64,000 nucleotides of DNA from Mucilaginibacter pineti (GCF_900101875.1 NZ_FNAI01000006.1:186001-250000); one strand, 5' to 3'. Positions 49,939 to 58,902 are shown, counted from the first letter of the stretch. Made by a program: numbers and translations. Notes: generated by a model from the letters alone, not told the origin.

Positions 49939-51021
49939 CTACTTCTTCACAAACTTAACCTGGAACATTTTATCCCATTTTTTTCCGGTTACAAATATGC
50001 GGTTGCCGGTTTTGTCATAAGCTATACCGTTAAGCACATCGGCGCCGGCGTTTCTTTGATTTTCGGGATAAAGGTTGGTCATGTCTATCCGTTGTAATAC
50101 AACACCGGTTTTAGGATCAATAACAACGATATTGTTGGTTTGCCAAACGTTGGCATAAATTTTACCATCGATGTATTCCAACTCATTAAGACTATTTATA
50201 GGGCCTTTATCATCATAAACATCAATATAACTCACTTTACTGTAGTTGTCTTTATTACGCAGCCAGATACGGTTAGTGCTGTCATCGGCATAAATGAATT
50301 TACCGTCGAAGGTCATGCCCCAGCCTTCTTGTCCTACCGAATCATTAAATGAACTCAATAATGCAAGGGTATTTTTATCATATACATAGCCTACCTTTTC
50401 TTTCCACGTAAGCTGGATAAGCTTGTCGCCAACAATGGCTATGCCTTCGGCAAATTTCTTAGGATCAACCATTACCTTTTTTATGGTTTTGCCGGTGGTA
50501 AGGTCGTATTTTTTCAGACTCGACTGGCCGTCTTTGGGCTGGCCCGGCGGCGGGTCAAGGTAACCGCCCCCGCTTTCGTACATTATGCCATCCTGGTATA
50601 TCAGGCCTTCGGTATAGGAGCCTGTATCATGTGGAAATGTTTTTTCAACTTTAAAGGTGTATTCTTCGGGCGCTTTAGCAGCATACAACACAATGTTTGT
50701 GGTGATATCTTCGCTTTTACCCGCGGTGTAAACTTTAGCGGTAATTAGCTTTACCCCCAGGTGCATGCTATCTGTTTTCAGGGTAAGTGCCGATGAATCT
50801 TTTTTTACGGCCAGTTTAACAGAATCAAGCAGGTAAACCACCGAATCGGCCTTGGTATCAGCCGGGTAACTTACTTTAACGTTTACCACATCGCCAGACT
50901 TATAGGATGAACCCGCCTCCGGACTAAGGGTGATGGCTGTTTCCTTGGGTTTGGTATTACAGCTACAGCCGAAAGCCAGCAATGTGCAGCCGGCAAAAAA
51001 AAGTTTTAATTTATTATTCAT
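49939..51021 (-). CDS. Glutaminyl-peptide cyclotransferase (bacterial beta-propeller type)
   Basis: A 360-residue lipoprotein (signal ending FGCSC, probably acylated at Cys19 or 21). Residues 20-105 form an Ig-like domain (VNVKVSYPADTKADSVVYLLD), residues 110-355 a five-bladed propeller of the plant-type glutamine cyclotransferase. Motifs are TEGLIYQDGIMYESGGGYL, KKFAEGIAIVGDKLIQLTWKEK, and NELEYIDGKIYANVWQTN, where the conserved glutamates sit. It cyclises N-terminal glutamine to pyroglutamate on exported proteins. It converges with the small lipoprotein gene and ends 6 bases before yraN on the same strand. Confidence 0.9.
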   Translation of the reverse strand: MNNKLKLFFAGCTLLAFGCSCNTKPKETAITLSPEAGSSYKSGDVVNVKVSYPADTKADSVVYLLDSVKLAVKKDSSALTLKTDSMHLGVKLITAKVYTAGKSEDITTNIVLYAAKAPEEYTFKVEKTFPHDTGSYTEGLIYQDGIMYESGGGYLDPPPGQPKDGQSSLKKYDLTTGKTIKKVMVDPKKFAEGIAIVGDKLIQLTWKEKVGYVYDKNTLALLSSFNDSVGQEGWGMTFDGKFIYADDSTNRIWLRNKDNYSKVSYIDVYDDKGPINSLNELEYIDGKIYANVWQTNNIVVIDPKTGVVLQRIDMTNLYPENQRNAGADVLNGIAYDKTGNRIFVTGKKWDKMFQVKFVKK

Positions 51022-51027
51022 AATATG

Positions 51028-51396
51028 TCATGTACCCGACGGCCAAAACGCGTCTTCGATATGGTTTAGTATATAATTCTTATCCCTGTCAAACAAAATA
51101 GCTACAATATCAAACCGCACATCGCCTTTATGATCCATCAGGTAAATGTATTCGTCAGCAGCATCGGCCAAGAGCTTTTGCTTGCGGGCATCTACAAAAT
51201 CCTCGGGCTGACCAAAAGCCGTACCTGTGCGGGTTTTTACTTCGGTAAATATAATAACCTTGTCTTTATAAGCAATCAGGTCTATCTCGGCTTTACCATG
51301 CGTCCAGTTCTCATCCAGAATTTCATAGCCGGCATTTTCAAGATGTGCTTTTGCCAATGCCTCGCCCGCGCGACCCAATTCAAGGTGTTGAGCCAT
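51028..51396 (-). CDS. YraN family (UPF0102) endonuclease-like protein
   Basis: A 122-residue cytosolic protein. The YraN pattern is clear: GRAGEALAKAHLENAGYEIL, then GKAEIDLIAYKDKVIIFTEVKTR, which carries the Asp and Glu-x-Lys of the PD-(D/E)xK nuclease fold, and FGQPEDFVDARKQKLL. The family resembles Holliday junction resolvases; its role is not established. It overlaps dnaG by 1 base and would be translated from the same transcript. Confidence 0.92.
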   Translation of the reverse strand: MAQHLELGRAGEALAKAHLENAGYEILDENWTHGKAEIDLIAYKDKVIIFTEVKTRTGTAFGQPEDFVDARKQKLLADAADEYIYLMDHKGDVRFDIVAILFDRDKNYILNHIEDAFWPSGT

Positions 51397-53345
51397 TATT
51401 TGATAATTACCGATCCTAAAAAATCGGAGATTGATTTTTCTACCTTTTTCATGCGGATGTACTGGTTCAGCAGTATTTCCTGGTCGGCCTCGCTTTCGGC
51501 CTTTTGCAGTTCAGCGCGCAGACCATCCAGTATTTTACCCACCTTGTGTTTTTTAAGGTGAAATATGGCACCCAGAATGGTGGCCTTCATATTGGCCTGC
51601 TCATCATTCACCAGGATCTTGTGCATCTCGTACCAATTCTCGCTCAGCGTGTACTTGGTAGCCAGCATATCAACGGCCAGGTTAACAATGGCTTTGGAAC
51701 TATGATGGATGAAATAAGCATCGTCGGGCAGTACGCCGTTCTCCACTTCCTGCCGGTACAGCTCCACAAACAGCTTGCAGGCTTCTTCCTCAAAGGTAAC
51801 GTCGCCCAGTTCGGCAATCATAAACGGACCGATGTAGGTATTGGCGATGCCGTCCCAATCAATCATTTTATTGCCGTAAAGCAATAGCAGGCGAATGATC
51901 TCCTTTTCCTGCAGGTGCTCGTCCTTCGAAACCTTTGGCTCATCGTTATCCGGTGCCGAATAATAATCAAACTCCTCGGGCGGTGGTTGTTGAGAATACC
52001 TTGAATTTTGATTTTGCTGCTGCTGACCGTCTTTCTTGGCCTTGGCCTGCCGCATTTTATTCAATTCCGATAGCAGGGCGCGCTCATCTATCTGTAAAAT
52101 ATAGCTGCACTCCTTAATAAACACCGATGCCTTAATAGAATCGGGGATCTTAGCTATGCTCTCTACTATTTCGCGGATAATCTCCGCCTTTTTTATCGGA
52201 TCGGTACCAGCTTCTTTTAAAAGGATGCCAGCTTTGTAAAGGATAAAATCCTTCTTGTTTTCGTCGATGTGTTTTTTGAAGGCATTGGTACCCACGCTGC
52301 GTACGTACGAATCGGGGTCGTGCCCATCTGGGAAGGAAACCACTTTCACGTTGAGGCCTTCCTCCAGGATCATGTCCAACCCGCGCAATGATGCTTTAAT
52401 ACCGGCCGCATCACCATCATATAAAATGGTAATGTTCTTGGTAAAACGGCTAATGAGCCTGATCTGCTCGGTAGTTAGTGAAGTACCCGAAGATGCCACC
52501 ACATTTTCTATCCCAGCCTGTACTACAGATAACACATCGGCATAACCTTCAACCAAATAGCAATTGTCTTCTTCGCGAATGGCTTTCTTGGCGAAGTACA
52601 AGCCATAAAGCACATTTGATTTATGGTAGATCTCGCTCTCGGGCGAATTCACATACTTAGGTACGTTCTTATCCTTTTTTAGCGTACGGCCGCCAAAGGC
52701 GATAATCCTGCCGGTAAAACTATGTATCGGGAACATTACCCGACCACGGTAGCGGTCATACAAAGTTCCGTTATCCCGCTTTACAGACAGGCCGCTTTCC
52801 TCCAAAAACTGTTGCTGATAGCCTTCTTTTATAGCCGTTCCGGTAAAAGCCTCCCATTGATCGGGCGAATAGCCCAACTCGAATTTTTTGATGATCTCGG
52901 TGCTAAAACCGCGCTCTTTAAAATAACTCAGACCAATGCTTTTTCCTTCATCGGTATCCAGCAGGCTTTCATGAAAAAATTTGGCGGCATAGGCCGTAAC
53001 TATCATCAGGCTTTCGCGGCGCTGTTCTTCTTCCCGGTTTTCGGGTGCTTCTACCGTTTCTTCAACTTCGATGCTGTATTTTTTGGCCAGCCATTTCAGC
53101 GCTTCGGGGTAGCTGAATTTTTCCAGCTCCATTAAAAATGTAACCGCCGAACCACCTTTACCCGTAGAGAAATCTTTAAAAATACCTTTTGCAGGCGATA
53201 CCGTGAACGATGGTGTACGCTCATTGGCAAACGGCGACAAGCCCACATAGTTGGCTCCCCGCTTTTTTAACTGCACAAATTCCCCAATCACCTCCACAAT
53301 GTCGGTGGCTTCCATAATACGGTCGATGGTGGATTTTTGGATCAT
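51396..53345 (-). CDS. dnaG: DNA primase DnaG without zinc-binding residues
   Basis: A 649-residue primase. The N-terminal CHC2 domain keeps its fold sequence (YVGLSPFANERTPSFTVSPAKGIFKDFSTGKGG, key part TPSFTVSPAKGI), but all four zinc ligands are replaced: Ser37, Ala40, Asp58 and Thr61 stand where Cys, His, Cys, Cys are expected. The TOPRIM domain is intact, with VEGYADVLSV (catalytic Glu) and LYDGDAAGIKA (DxD). The C-terminal 200 residues include the helicase-binding region. Primer synthesis for replication is the function; zinc loss also occurs in relatives, as far as I recall, so the protein is probably working. It overlaps the yraN gene by 1 base. Confidence 0.93.
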   Translation of the reverse strand: MIQKSTIDRIMEATDIVEVIGEFVQLKKRGANYVGLSPFANERTPSFTVSPAKGIFKDFSTGKGGSAVTFLMELEKFSYPEALKWLAKKYSIEVEETVEAPENREEEQRRESLMIVTAYAAKFFHESLLDTDEGKSIGLSYFKERGFSTEIIKKFELGYSPDQWEAFTGTAIKEGYQQQFLEESGLSVKRDNGTLYDRYRGRVMFPIHSFTGRIIAFGGRTLKKDKNVPKYVNSPESEIYHKSNVLYGLYFAKKAIREEDNCYLVEGYADVLSVVQAGIENVVASSGTSLTTEQIRLISRFTKNITILYDGDAAGIKASLRGLDMILEEGLNVKVVSFPDGHDPDSYVRSVGTNAFKKHIDENKKDFILYKAGILLKEAGTDPIKKAEIIREIVESIAKIPDSIKASVFIKECSYILQIDERALLSELNKMRQAKAKKDGQQQQNQNSRYSQQPPPEEFDYYSAPDNDEPKVSKDEHLQEKEIIRLLLLYGNKMIDWDGIANTYIGPFMIAELGDVTFEEEACKLFVELYRQEVENGVLPDDAYFIHHSSKAIVNLAVDMLATKYTLSENWYEMHKILVNDEQANMKATILGAIFHLKKHKVGKILDGLRAELQKAESEADQEILLNQYIRMKKVEKSISDFLGSVIIK

Positions 53346-53362
53346 GCGTTAAAAACTATCAA

Positions 53363-53815
53363 TTAATTTATCCTGAAACTTCCTTTAACAGGAAATGCTT
53401 CGGTGATTTTCTTTAAATTATTTACTATTGGTTTAATATATGTTTGATCAATGGTCATGGAAAACGTTAGCGTTCTTGAATTAGCGCCAGGGCTATCATC
53501 AGCTGTCACATTTACTTCAAAATGCCCTACCCCATCGCCAATTATCCTTATTTCTAAATAACCTTCCAGATCATGAAACGCTGCTCCGCCGGATAAGTTA
53601 TCATACAGTGTGCTAAGTTGCTTTTCAAATTGTTTAAAATCAACAGTCATTAAATCAGCATGATATTCTCCTGAAAAACCGCCTGCTTTCACTGTTATCT
53701 TTGACTTGATCCAATTTTTATCATATTGATTGCCGGAACCAAAAGTCTGAAACTCCAAAGCCTCTACTTTGATAATATTTCCAGATTCAAAAATTTCGAA
53801 AAACGCTTCCATCAA
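53363..53815 (-). CDS. WapI-like immunity-type protein (hypothetical)
   Basis: A 150-residue cytosolic protein made mostly of beta strands: NIIKVEALEFQTFG, NWIKSKITVKAGGFSGEYHADLMTVDF (key part VKAGGFSGEY), FEKQLSTLYDNLSG, GHFEVNVTADD and a C-terminal helix. This matches the pattern of the WapI/Imm-type immunity proteins that protect against WapA-like or polymorphic toxins, as I recall the family. No toxin gene is next to it; it sits alone between dnaG and a transporter gene, so it may be an orphan immunity gene or an unrelated protein with the same fold. Confidence 0.6.
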   Translation of the reverse strand: MMEAFFEIFESGNIIKVEALEFQTFGSGNQYDKNWIKSKITVKAGGFSGEYHADLMTVDFKQFEKQLSTLYDNLSGGAAFHDLEGYLEIRIIGDGVGHFEVNVTADDSPGANSRTLTFSMTIDQTYIKPIVNNLKKITEAFPVKGSFRIN

Positions 53816-53872
53816 TAGATAATATTAAAAATGCAAATGTAGGGCAAATCATCAATTGATAATTAACAAACG

Positions 53873-54769
53873 TTAAAATACACTTTTATTTAATTGATTA
53901 CGTGGCTTTAAAAATGTTACGGCTATGCCGGCCAGCACAATCACGCTGCCGATGATCTCGTTTAATCCCAACCGTTCATTAAGCAAAAAACCGGCTAATA
54001 TCCCTGCAAATACAGTTTGGCTCAACAACATTACCGCCACCCTGGTTGATTCCATGTAGCGCAGCGAATAGTTAATAGTGAGCCAGCCCACAAGCTGGCA
54101 AATCACGCCCATGCCTATAAAGCATAGCCATACGTTTAACGGAAAATCAATAATGCTATTTCCCATAACGCCATTTACCAGCACCAGGAAAATGCTGGCA
54201 CTTGCCATGCTGTAAAACATAAACGTAAACACATCTATGTGCGCCATAATATTTTTAGTGATGAGTATATAGGTTGCATAAAACAAACTGGCCAGCGTAG
54301 CCAGTAGTATGCCTTCGTTAAACTCCAAATGCAAAATATGCTGATAACCCACCAGTACTATCATTCCCACAATAGCTATAAGGGTACCTATCCAAAACAA
54401 AGTGCCCGACTTTTTCCTGAACAGTAAAAAGCTTATTAAACCTACCCAAACCGGCGCCAGGTTAGCTATCAGCGTTGATACTGTAGCGCTGATCTTCAAT
54501 AGAGAAAAATTCCATACAGCTACATCGGCCGCAAAAACGACACCCGCAATTACCGCTATAATGAGCTGTTTGCTGTTAACATTCAATTTCTTCTTTATTA
54601 TACAATATGGCAGCAAGCAAAGCCATGCAAAAAATACCCGGTAAAACGCGCAGCCAATTGGTGATACCCCCGCAAGCTTCACAAATATGGGCGAAAACGA
54701 GATACACAAAATGCCAATAATCAGGCTTATTTTGGGGTTTAATGTCATGGCTGCAAACTTACTCATCAA
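53873..54769 (-). CDS. DMT-superfamily EamA transporter
   Basis: A 298-residue protein with ten membrane helices arranged as two EamA repeats of five (about 12-145 and 155-290). The conserved ends are LIANLAPVWVGLISFLLFRKK and TVFAGILAGFLLNERLGLNEIIGSVIVLAGI, of the EamA type. It probably exports a small metabolite or amino acid; the substrate cannot be predicted. An internal ATG at 54748 (MTLNPKISL) is a possible alternative start. No neighbour is functionally related. Confidence 0.88.
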   Translation of the reverse strand: MMSKFAAMTLNPKISLIIGILCISFSPIFVKLAGVSPIGCAFYRVFFAWLCLLPYCIIKKKLNVNSKQLIIAVIAGVVFAADVAVWNFSLLKISATVSTLIANLAPVWVGLISFLLFRKKSGTLFWIGTLIAIVGMIVLVGYQHILHLEFNEGILLATLASLFYATYILITKNIMAHIDVFTFMFYSMASASIFLVLVNGVMGNSIIDFPLNVWLCFIGMGVICQLVGWLTINYSLRYMESTRVAVMLLSQTVFAGILAGFLLNERLGLNEIIGSVIVLAGIAVTFLKPRNQLNKSVF

Positions 54770-54815
54770 ATATTTAATATTAATTATTCTTAACCGGCAT
54801 TTATCATACTACTAT

Positions 54816-54823
54816 TATCTTTG
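54816..54823 (+). promoter_or_regulatory. Possible -7 box for the 54832 lipoprotein gene
   Basis: TATCTTTG fits TAnnTTTG and ends 8 bases before the ATG, which would give a very short leader. No -33 TTG was seen. Confidence 0.35.
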
Positions 54824-54831
54824 AGGCAGAT

Positions 54832-55326
54832 ATGAAAAAATCAACCATACTTCCGCTTTTTTGCCTGGCATTATTATTTTTTTCCTGCACCAAAAAAGCT
54901 GTAGACGTAATCGCAAAAACCTATTTTGAAGCCGATGCCGACGGCGTAAAAATTCAAGGCGATATCAGCAGTAAAAAATTTAAAATATTTACCAATGATG
55001 TAGATTCAACTGCCATTATAGCTACAATAGCCGGTGAAACCGGTATGTCATTAGAAATGCACCTGAAAGAAACCGGTAAAGGCACTTATTTTGTTTGGGG
55101 TAACCAGGTACAGTTAACCAAAAGATCAACCAGCGGCGACATTATTAAACAATACGTTGCCATGCCCACTAACCGTAATAAGATCACCATAACCGATGTT
55201 GATGCATCAAGCAATATTATAACCGGTAAGTTTAATTTCTCGCTTCAAAAAAATTATTCCGCAAACGGCAGCATCGCCGATAGCGTTGTTTTTACCAATG
55301 GTAAGTTTGCGGTTAAGCTGCCATAA
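54832..55326 (+). CDS. Lipoprotein of the DUF6252-like type
   Basis: A 164-residue lipoprotein (MKKSTILPLFCLALLFFSC, acylated Cys19). The mature part is a beta-rich domain with YFEADADGVKIQGDIS, TGKGTYFVWGN and NIITGKFNFSLQKN, ending in VVFTNGKFAVKLP. This pattern (a 'small beta domain with a terminal TNGxF strand') recurs in Bacteroidota surface lipoproteins; the function is unknown. It is monocistronic and lies 83 bases upstream of asnS. Confidence 0.7.
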   Translation: MKKSTILPLFCLALLFFSCTKKAVDVIAKTYFEADADGVKIQGDISSKKFKIFTNDVDSTAIIATIAGETGMSLEMHLKETGKGTYFVWGNQVQLTKRSTSGDIIKQYVAMPTNRNKITITDVDASSNIITGKFNFSLQKNYSANGSIADSVVFTNGKFAVKLP

Positions 55327-55378
55327 TAAACGTTTGGCAAAGCCTTTGTAAACTGCTTAAAGGTTTCCCAATTAATTG

Positions 55379-55386
55379 TATTTTTG
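55379..55386 (+). promoter_or_regulatory. Probable -7 box of asnS
   Basis: TATTTTTG fits TAnnTTTG and ends 23 bases before the ATG. No -33 TTG at the usual distance was found. Confidence 0.4.
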
Positions 55387-55409
55387 CAGCTCTAAAAAAA
55401 TATACTTAT

Positions 55410-56846
55410 ATGAGTCAGCGACTAAAGATCAAAGCATTGCTGCAAAGTCAGCAAACCGAAATTGATGTAACAGTAAAAGGATGGGTTCGCGCCTTCCGGT
55501 CAAATCGTTTTATTGCTTTGAATGATGGCTCAACCAATAATAACATCCAGATAGTTGTTGATTTTGAAAACACTGATGCAACTTTATTAAAACGGATCAC
55601 TACCGGCGCTGCAATCAGCGTAACAGGTAAGCTGATAGCTTCACAAGGCAAAGGCCAAACCGTTGAGGTTATTGCTGCTGATATTGAGATCCTTGGCGAT
55701 AGCGATCCTGAAAAATACCCTATCCAGCCTAAAAAACACAGCCTGGAGTTTTTGAGGGAAAATGCTCACCTACGCTTCCGTACCAATACTTTTGGCGCGA
55801 TATTCCGTGTGCGTAACACACTGGCATTCGCAGTACACCAATTTTTCCAGGAGCGCGGTTTTGTTTACCTGCACACGCCGGTTATTACACAATCTGATGC
55901 CGAAGGTGCGGGCGAGGCTTTCCACGTAACCAACTTCGACCTTAACAATGTACCCAAAACCGACACCGGAGAGGTAGATTTTAAACAGGATTTCTTTGGC
56001 ACTGCTACCAACTTAACCGTATCCGGTCAGCTGGAAGGTGAACTTGGTGCTATGGCACTGAGCGATGTATACACTTTCGGACCAACATTCCGCGCCGAAA
56101 ACTCAAACACTACCCGTCACCTTGCCGAGTTTTGGATGATTGAGCCGGAAGTTGCGTTTAACAACCTTACCGACAACATGGACCTTGCCGAGGACATGCT
56201 GAAATACGTAATAAAATACGCGCTTGATAAAAATGCCGATGATATTGAGTTTTTAACCCAGCGCCTTACCGAAGAGGAAAAACAAAAACCGCAGAATGAG
56301 CGCTCGGATATGAGCCTGCTTGAAAAGCTGCAGTTTTGTTTAACCCATGATTTTGAGCGCCTTACTTATACTGAGGCTATCGAGATACTGAAAGAATCGA
56401 CCCCGAACAAAAAGAAAAAATTTGTTTACCCCATTGAAGGCTGGGGAACCGACCTGCAATCGGAACACGAGCGTTACCTGGTAGAAAAACACTTTAAAAA
56501 ACCGGTGATCCTTACAGATTACCCTAAAGAAATAAAAGCGTTTTACATGCGCCAGAATGACGACGGCAAAACTGTTGGTGCTATGGATATCCTGTTCCCC
56601 GGTATTGGCGAGATCATTGGCGGATCGCAGCGCGAGGAGCGCCTTGATAAGCTGGAACAACGCATGGACGAAATGGGCATCCCTAAGGACGAACTTTGGT
56701 GGTACCTGGATACGCGCCGCTTTGGTACATGCCCTCATGCCGGTTTCGGTTTAGGCTTTGAGCGCCTGGTGCTGTTTGTAACCGGTATGGGCAACATCCG
56801 CGATGTGATCCCTTTCCCAAGGTTCCCGAAGAATGCTGAATTTTAA
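55410..56846 (+). CDS. asnS: Asparaginyl-tRNA synthetase
   Basis: A 478-residue class II synthetase with an OB-fold anticodon-binding domain (about 15-115, TVKGWVRAFRSNRFIALNDGS) and a catalytic domain. Motif 1 region FFQERGFVYLHTPVIT, motif 2 FGPTFRAENSNTTRHLAEFWMIEPE and motif 3 GFGLGFERLVLFVTG are all present. It charges tRNA-Asn. The specificity follows from the AsnRS-type motifs (YLHTPVITQSDAEGAGE) rather than AspRS-type. A strong hairpin lies just downstream. Confidence 0.95.
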   Translation: MSQRLKIKALLQSQQTEIDVTVKGWVRAFRSNRFIALNDGSTNNNIQIVVDFENTDATLLKRITTGAAISVTGKLIASQGKGQTVEVIAADIEILGDSDPEKYPIQPKKHSLEFLRENAHLRFRTNTFGAIFRVRNTLAFAVHQFFQERGFVYLHTPVITQSDAEGAGEAFHVTNFDLNNVPKTDTGEVDFKQDFFGTATNLTVSGQLEGELGAMALSDVYTFGPTFRAENSNTTRHLAEFWMIEPEVAFNNLTDNMDLAEDMLKYVIKYALDKNADDIEFLTQRLTEEEKQKPQNERSDMSLLEKLQFCLTHDFERLTYTEAIEILKESTPNKKKKFVYPIEGWGTDLQSEHERYLVEKHFKKPVILTDYPKEIKAFYMRQNDDGKTVGAMDILFPGIGEIIGGSQREERLDKLEQRMDEMGIPKDELWWYLDTRRFGTCPHAGFGLGFERLVLFVTGMGNIRDVIPFPRFPKNAEF

Positions 56847-56934
56847 CAGGATTTTTAGGATTAGGCAGGATCAAAAGGATTTCATGTTTATTTAAATATC
56901 CTTTGATCCTGCCTAATCCTAAAAAGCCTGTTAA
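56843..56934. repeat. Long near-perfect hairpin with AGGAT words after asnS
   Basis: The left arm 56843-56880 and right arm 56898-56934 pair over about 37 bases with one mismatch and one bulge, around a 17-base loop. The left arm repeats AGGAT at 56848, 56857, 56867 and 56876, a spacing of 9, 10 and 9. It follows the asnS stop and precedes the next gene, so it could act as a terminator or processing hairpin. Confidence 0.85.
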
Positions 56935-56951
56935 ATCCTTAAATCGTGTAT

Positions 56952-57407
56952 ATGCCCATAATAGAACTCGCCACCCACATCAATGCGCCCATTGAAAAAT
57001 GCTTTGATGTGGCAAGGAGCATTGATGTGCATGTGGCTTCAACGTGGCAAACCGGCGAAACTGCCATTGCCGGGCGCACCAGTGGCTTAATTGAACTTGG
57101 TGAATCTGTTACCTGGCGGGCAAAACATTTCGGTATCTGGCAAACCCTTACCTCAAAGGTTACTGAAATGGAATATCCCAATTACTTTGTAGATGAAATG
57201 GTTAAGGGTGCCTTCAAAAGTTTTAGGCATGAACATTATTTTTATCCCATTAAAGATCAAACCTTAATGAAGGACATTTTCATGTTTGAATCTCCGGTCG
57301 GGCTGTTAGGCATGGCAGCAAACTTCTTTTTTTTGAAAGACTACATGAAAAAACTGTTGGAACAACGCAACATGGTGATCAAGGAAACTGCCGAGCGTAA
57401 GGGATAA
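56952..57407 (+). CDS. SRPBCC family protein
   Basis: About 151 residues from the ATG at 56952; a GTG at 56946 is an alternative. The sequence follows the START/SRPBCC helix-grip fold: MPIIELATHINAPIEKCFDVAR at the start, SVTWRAKHFGIWQTLTSKVTEM, the strand SFRHEHYFYPIKDQTLMKDIFMFE, and a long C-terminal helix (MKKLLEQRNMVIKETAERK). Such proteins bind hydrophobic ligands or act in lipid or polyketide chemistry; the ligand is unknown. The 300-base gap behind it contains two dispersed palindromes. Confidence 0.85.
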   Translation: MPIIELATHINAPIEKCFDVARSIDVHVASTWQTGETAIAGRTSGLIELGESVTWRAKHFGIWQTLTSKVTEMEYPNYFVDEMVKGAFKSFRHEHYFYPIKDQTLMKDIFMFESPVGLLGMAANFFFLKDYMKKLLEQRNMVIKETAERKG

Positions 57408-57427
57408 TAACCTAACTAAGTCAATGG

Positions 57428-57497
57428 GTCATGCTGAGCCTGTCGAAGCATTGTGGGCAAGCCTCTGCGCGCGCCTTTCGACAAGCTCAAGGTGACA
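57428..57497. repeat. Dispersed palindrome of a second family (GTCATGCTGAGC)
   Basis: The left end GTCATGCTGAGCCTGTCGAA faces TTCGACAAGCTCAAGGTGAC at the right end, with a GC-rich centre. The arms pair with a few mismatches. It is noncoding and resembles repeat elements found in many bacterial genomes. Confidence 0.75.
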
Positions 57498-57574
57498 GGC
57501 CTTAATTATTGAACATCCGAGCGTAAGGGATAATTAATATATTTAGTCTTTGATTCACCCTTTTTTACTAACTA

Positions 57575-57670
57575 TGTCATTGCGAGCGTAGCGTAGCAAT
57601 CTCATAGGACAGGTAGTAAACTTTGCAGGTCGATTTACGTGATGAGATTGCTTCGCACCTCACAATGACA
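57575..57670. repeat. Dispersed imperfect palindrome, copy 3 (TGTCATTGCGAG family)
   Basis: TGTCATTGCGAGCG at the left and CACAATGACA at the right, with AGCAATC facing GATTGCTTC inside. It is the third copy of the family found twice at 11.3-11.5 kb. The centre differs again. It lies 39 bases before the Ldh gene start. Confidence 0.82.
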
Positions 57671-57708
57671 AATTGCCATAAAGATTACTATTAATAATAG
57701 CTACACCC

Positions 57709-58788
57709 ATGCTCGTTAACCCATCTACCCTCCGCACCTTTACTCAAAATATTTTCCTGGCTATCGGCTGTAGTGCCGAACATTCCGTGTTGGCTGCCGA
57801 TGTGCTGCTGCGATCGGATTTGAGGGGGATAGACTCGCATGGTGTGGCTCGTTTAAGCGGCTACGTGCGCTTGTGGGAGAAGAAGCGCATTAACCCTAAC
57901 CCCAATATCCAAATAGTACACGAAACCCCCACAACTGCCACTGTTGATGGCGATGCCGGGCTTGGGCTTGTAGTTGCTCCATTTGCAATGCAGGTTGCTA
58001 TTAAAAAGGCAGAGTTATATGGTTCTGGATGGGTATCGGTACGAAACTCCAACCATTTTGGCATAGCGGGGTATCACGCGTTAATGGCGGTTGAAAAAGA
58101 CATGATAGGCTTTGCCATGACCAATGCAAGTCCGCTGGTAGCGCCTACGTTTTCCAATGAACGCTTGTTGGGTACTAATCCCATGTGTTACGCCTTCCCG
58201 GCTGGGCAATATCCACCGGTGGTGGTTGATCTGGCAACATCTGCCGCTGCCAACGGCAAACTTGAAATCGCCCAGCGCTCGGGCAAGCAGGTTCCTGAAG
58301 GCTGGATCCAGGATAAAGAAGGCAATTATACCACCGACCCTCATGCCCTGAAATCGGGCGGCTCCCTCCTGCCCCTTGGCAGCGACCGCGACCATGGCAG
58401 CCATAAAGGTTTTGGATTGAGTGCTACGGTTGATATTTTGTCGGCAGTGTTGTCGGGAGCTAATTACGGGCCCTGGGTACCGCCTTTTGTGGCATTTCTT
58501 GATCCGCCCGCCGATCCGGTTGGGCAGGGTATCGGTCATTTTTTAGGGGCGATGCGGGTAGATGGTTTCCGCCCGGTTGATGAATTTAAATCGCACTTAG
58601 ATAACTGGATAAACCGCTTTAAATCCTCAACCACCGTTGATCCCTCCCAAAAAGTAATCATCCCCGGTGAGCCCGAACGGGAAGCAGAAATTGACCGTGC
58701 GGCTAATGGTATACCCTTAGTTGATGCTGTTGTTGCCGATTTGAATGTGTTGGCGGAGCGGTTTAGTTTAAGCCCCCTAACCCACTAA
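57709..58788 (+). CDS. Malate/L-lactate dehydrogenase family (Ldh_2) oxidoreductase
   Basis: A 359-residue NAD(P)-dependent oxidoreductase of the Ldh_2 fold, not related to classical LDH. It has DLRGIDSHGVARLSGYV (with the conserved His), GWVSVRNSNHFGIAGYHA, GTNPMCYAFPA, and the C-terminal GSDRDHGSHKGFGLSATVDILS. Family members reduce or oxidise 2-keto or 2-hydroxy acids, such as malate, ureidoglycolate or delta1-piperideine-2-carboxylate; the substrate here cannot be fixed. It is a single gene convergent with the lepB genes. Confidence 0.88.
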   Translation: MLVNPSTLRTFTQNIFLAIGCSAEHSVLAADVLLRSDLRGIDSHGVARLSGYVRLWEKKRINPNPNIQIVHETPTTATVDGDAGLGLVVAPFAMQVAIKKAELYGSGWVSVRNSNHFGIAGYHALMAVEKDMIGFAMTNASPLVAPTFSNERLLGTNPMCYAFPAGQYPPVVVDLATSAAANGKLEIAQRSGKQVPEGWIQDKEGNYTTDPHALKSGGSLLPLGSDRDHGSHKGFGLSATVDILSAVLSGANYGPWVPPFVAFLDPPADPVGQGIGHFLGAMRVDGFRPVDEFKSHLDNWINRFKSSTTVDPSQKVIIPGEPEREAEIDRAANGIPLVDAVVADLNVLAERFSLSPLTH

Positions 58789-58821
58789 AGGGGAAACTTT
58801 TCAAATCTTGCTTTATGATTT

Positions 58822-58902
58822 TGTCATCCTGAACGTAGTGAAGTATCTATTCACCAGTATGTAAAGTTCAATAATAGATTCTTCGCTCCGCTCAGAATGA
58901 CA
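58822..58902. repeat. Dispersed palindrome of a third family (TGTCATCCTGAAC)
   Basis: TGTCATCCTGAACGTAGTGA at the left faces CGCTCAGAATGACA at the right, with ATCTATTCA and AATAGATTC inside. Elements of this form are widespread in bacterial genomes. It is noncoding and follows the Ldh gene. Confidence 0.75.
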
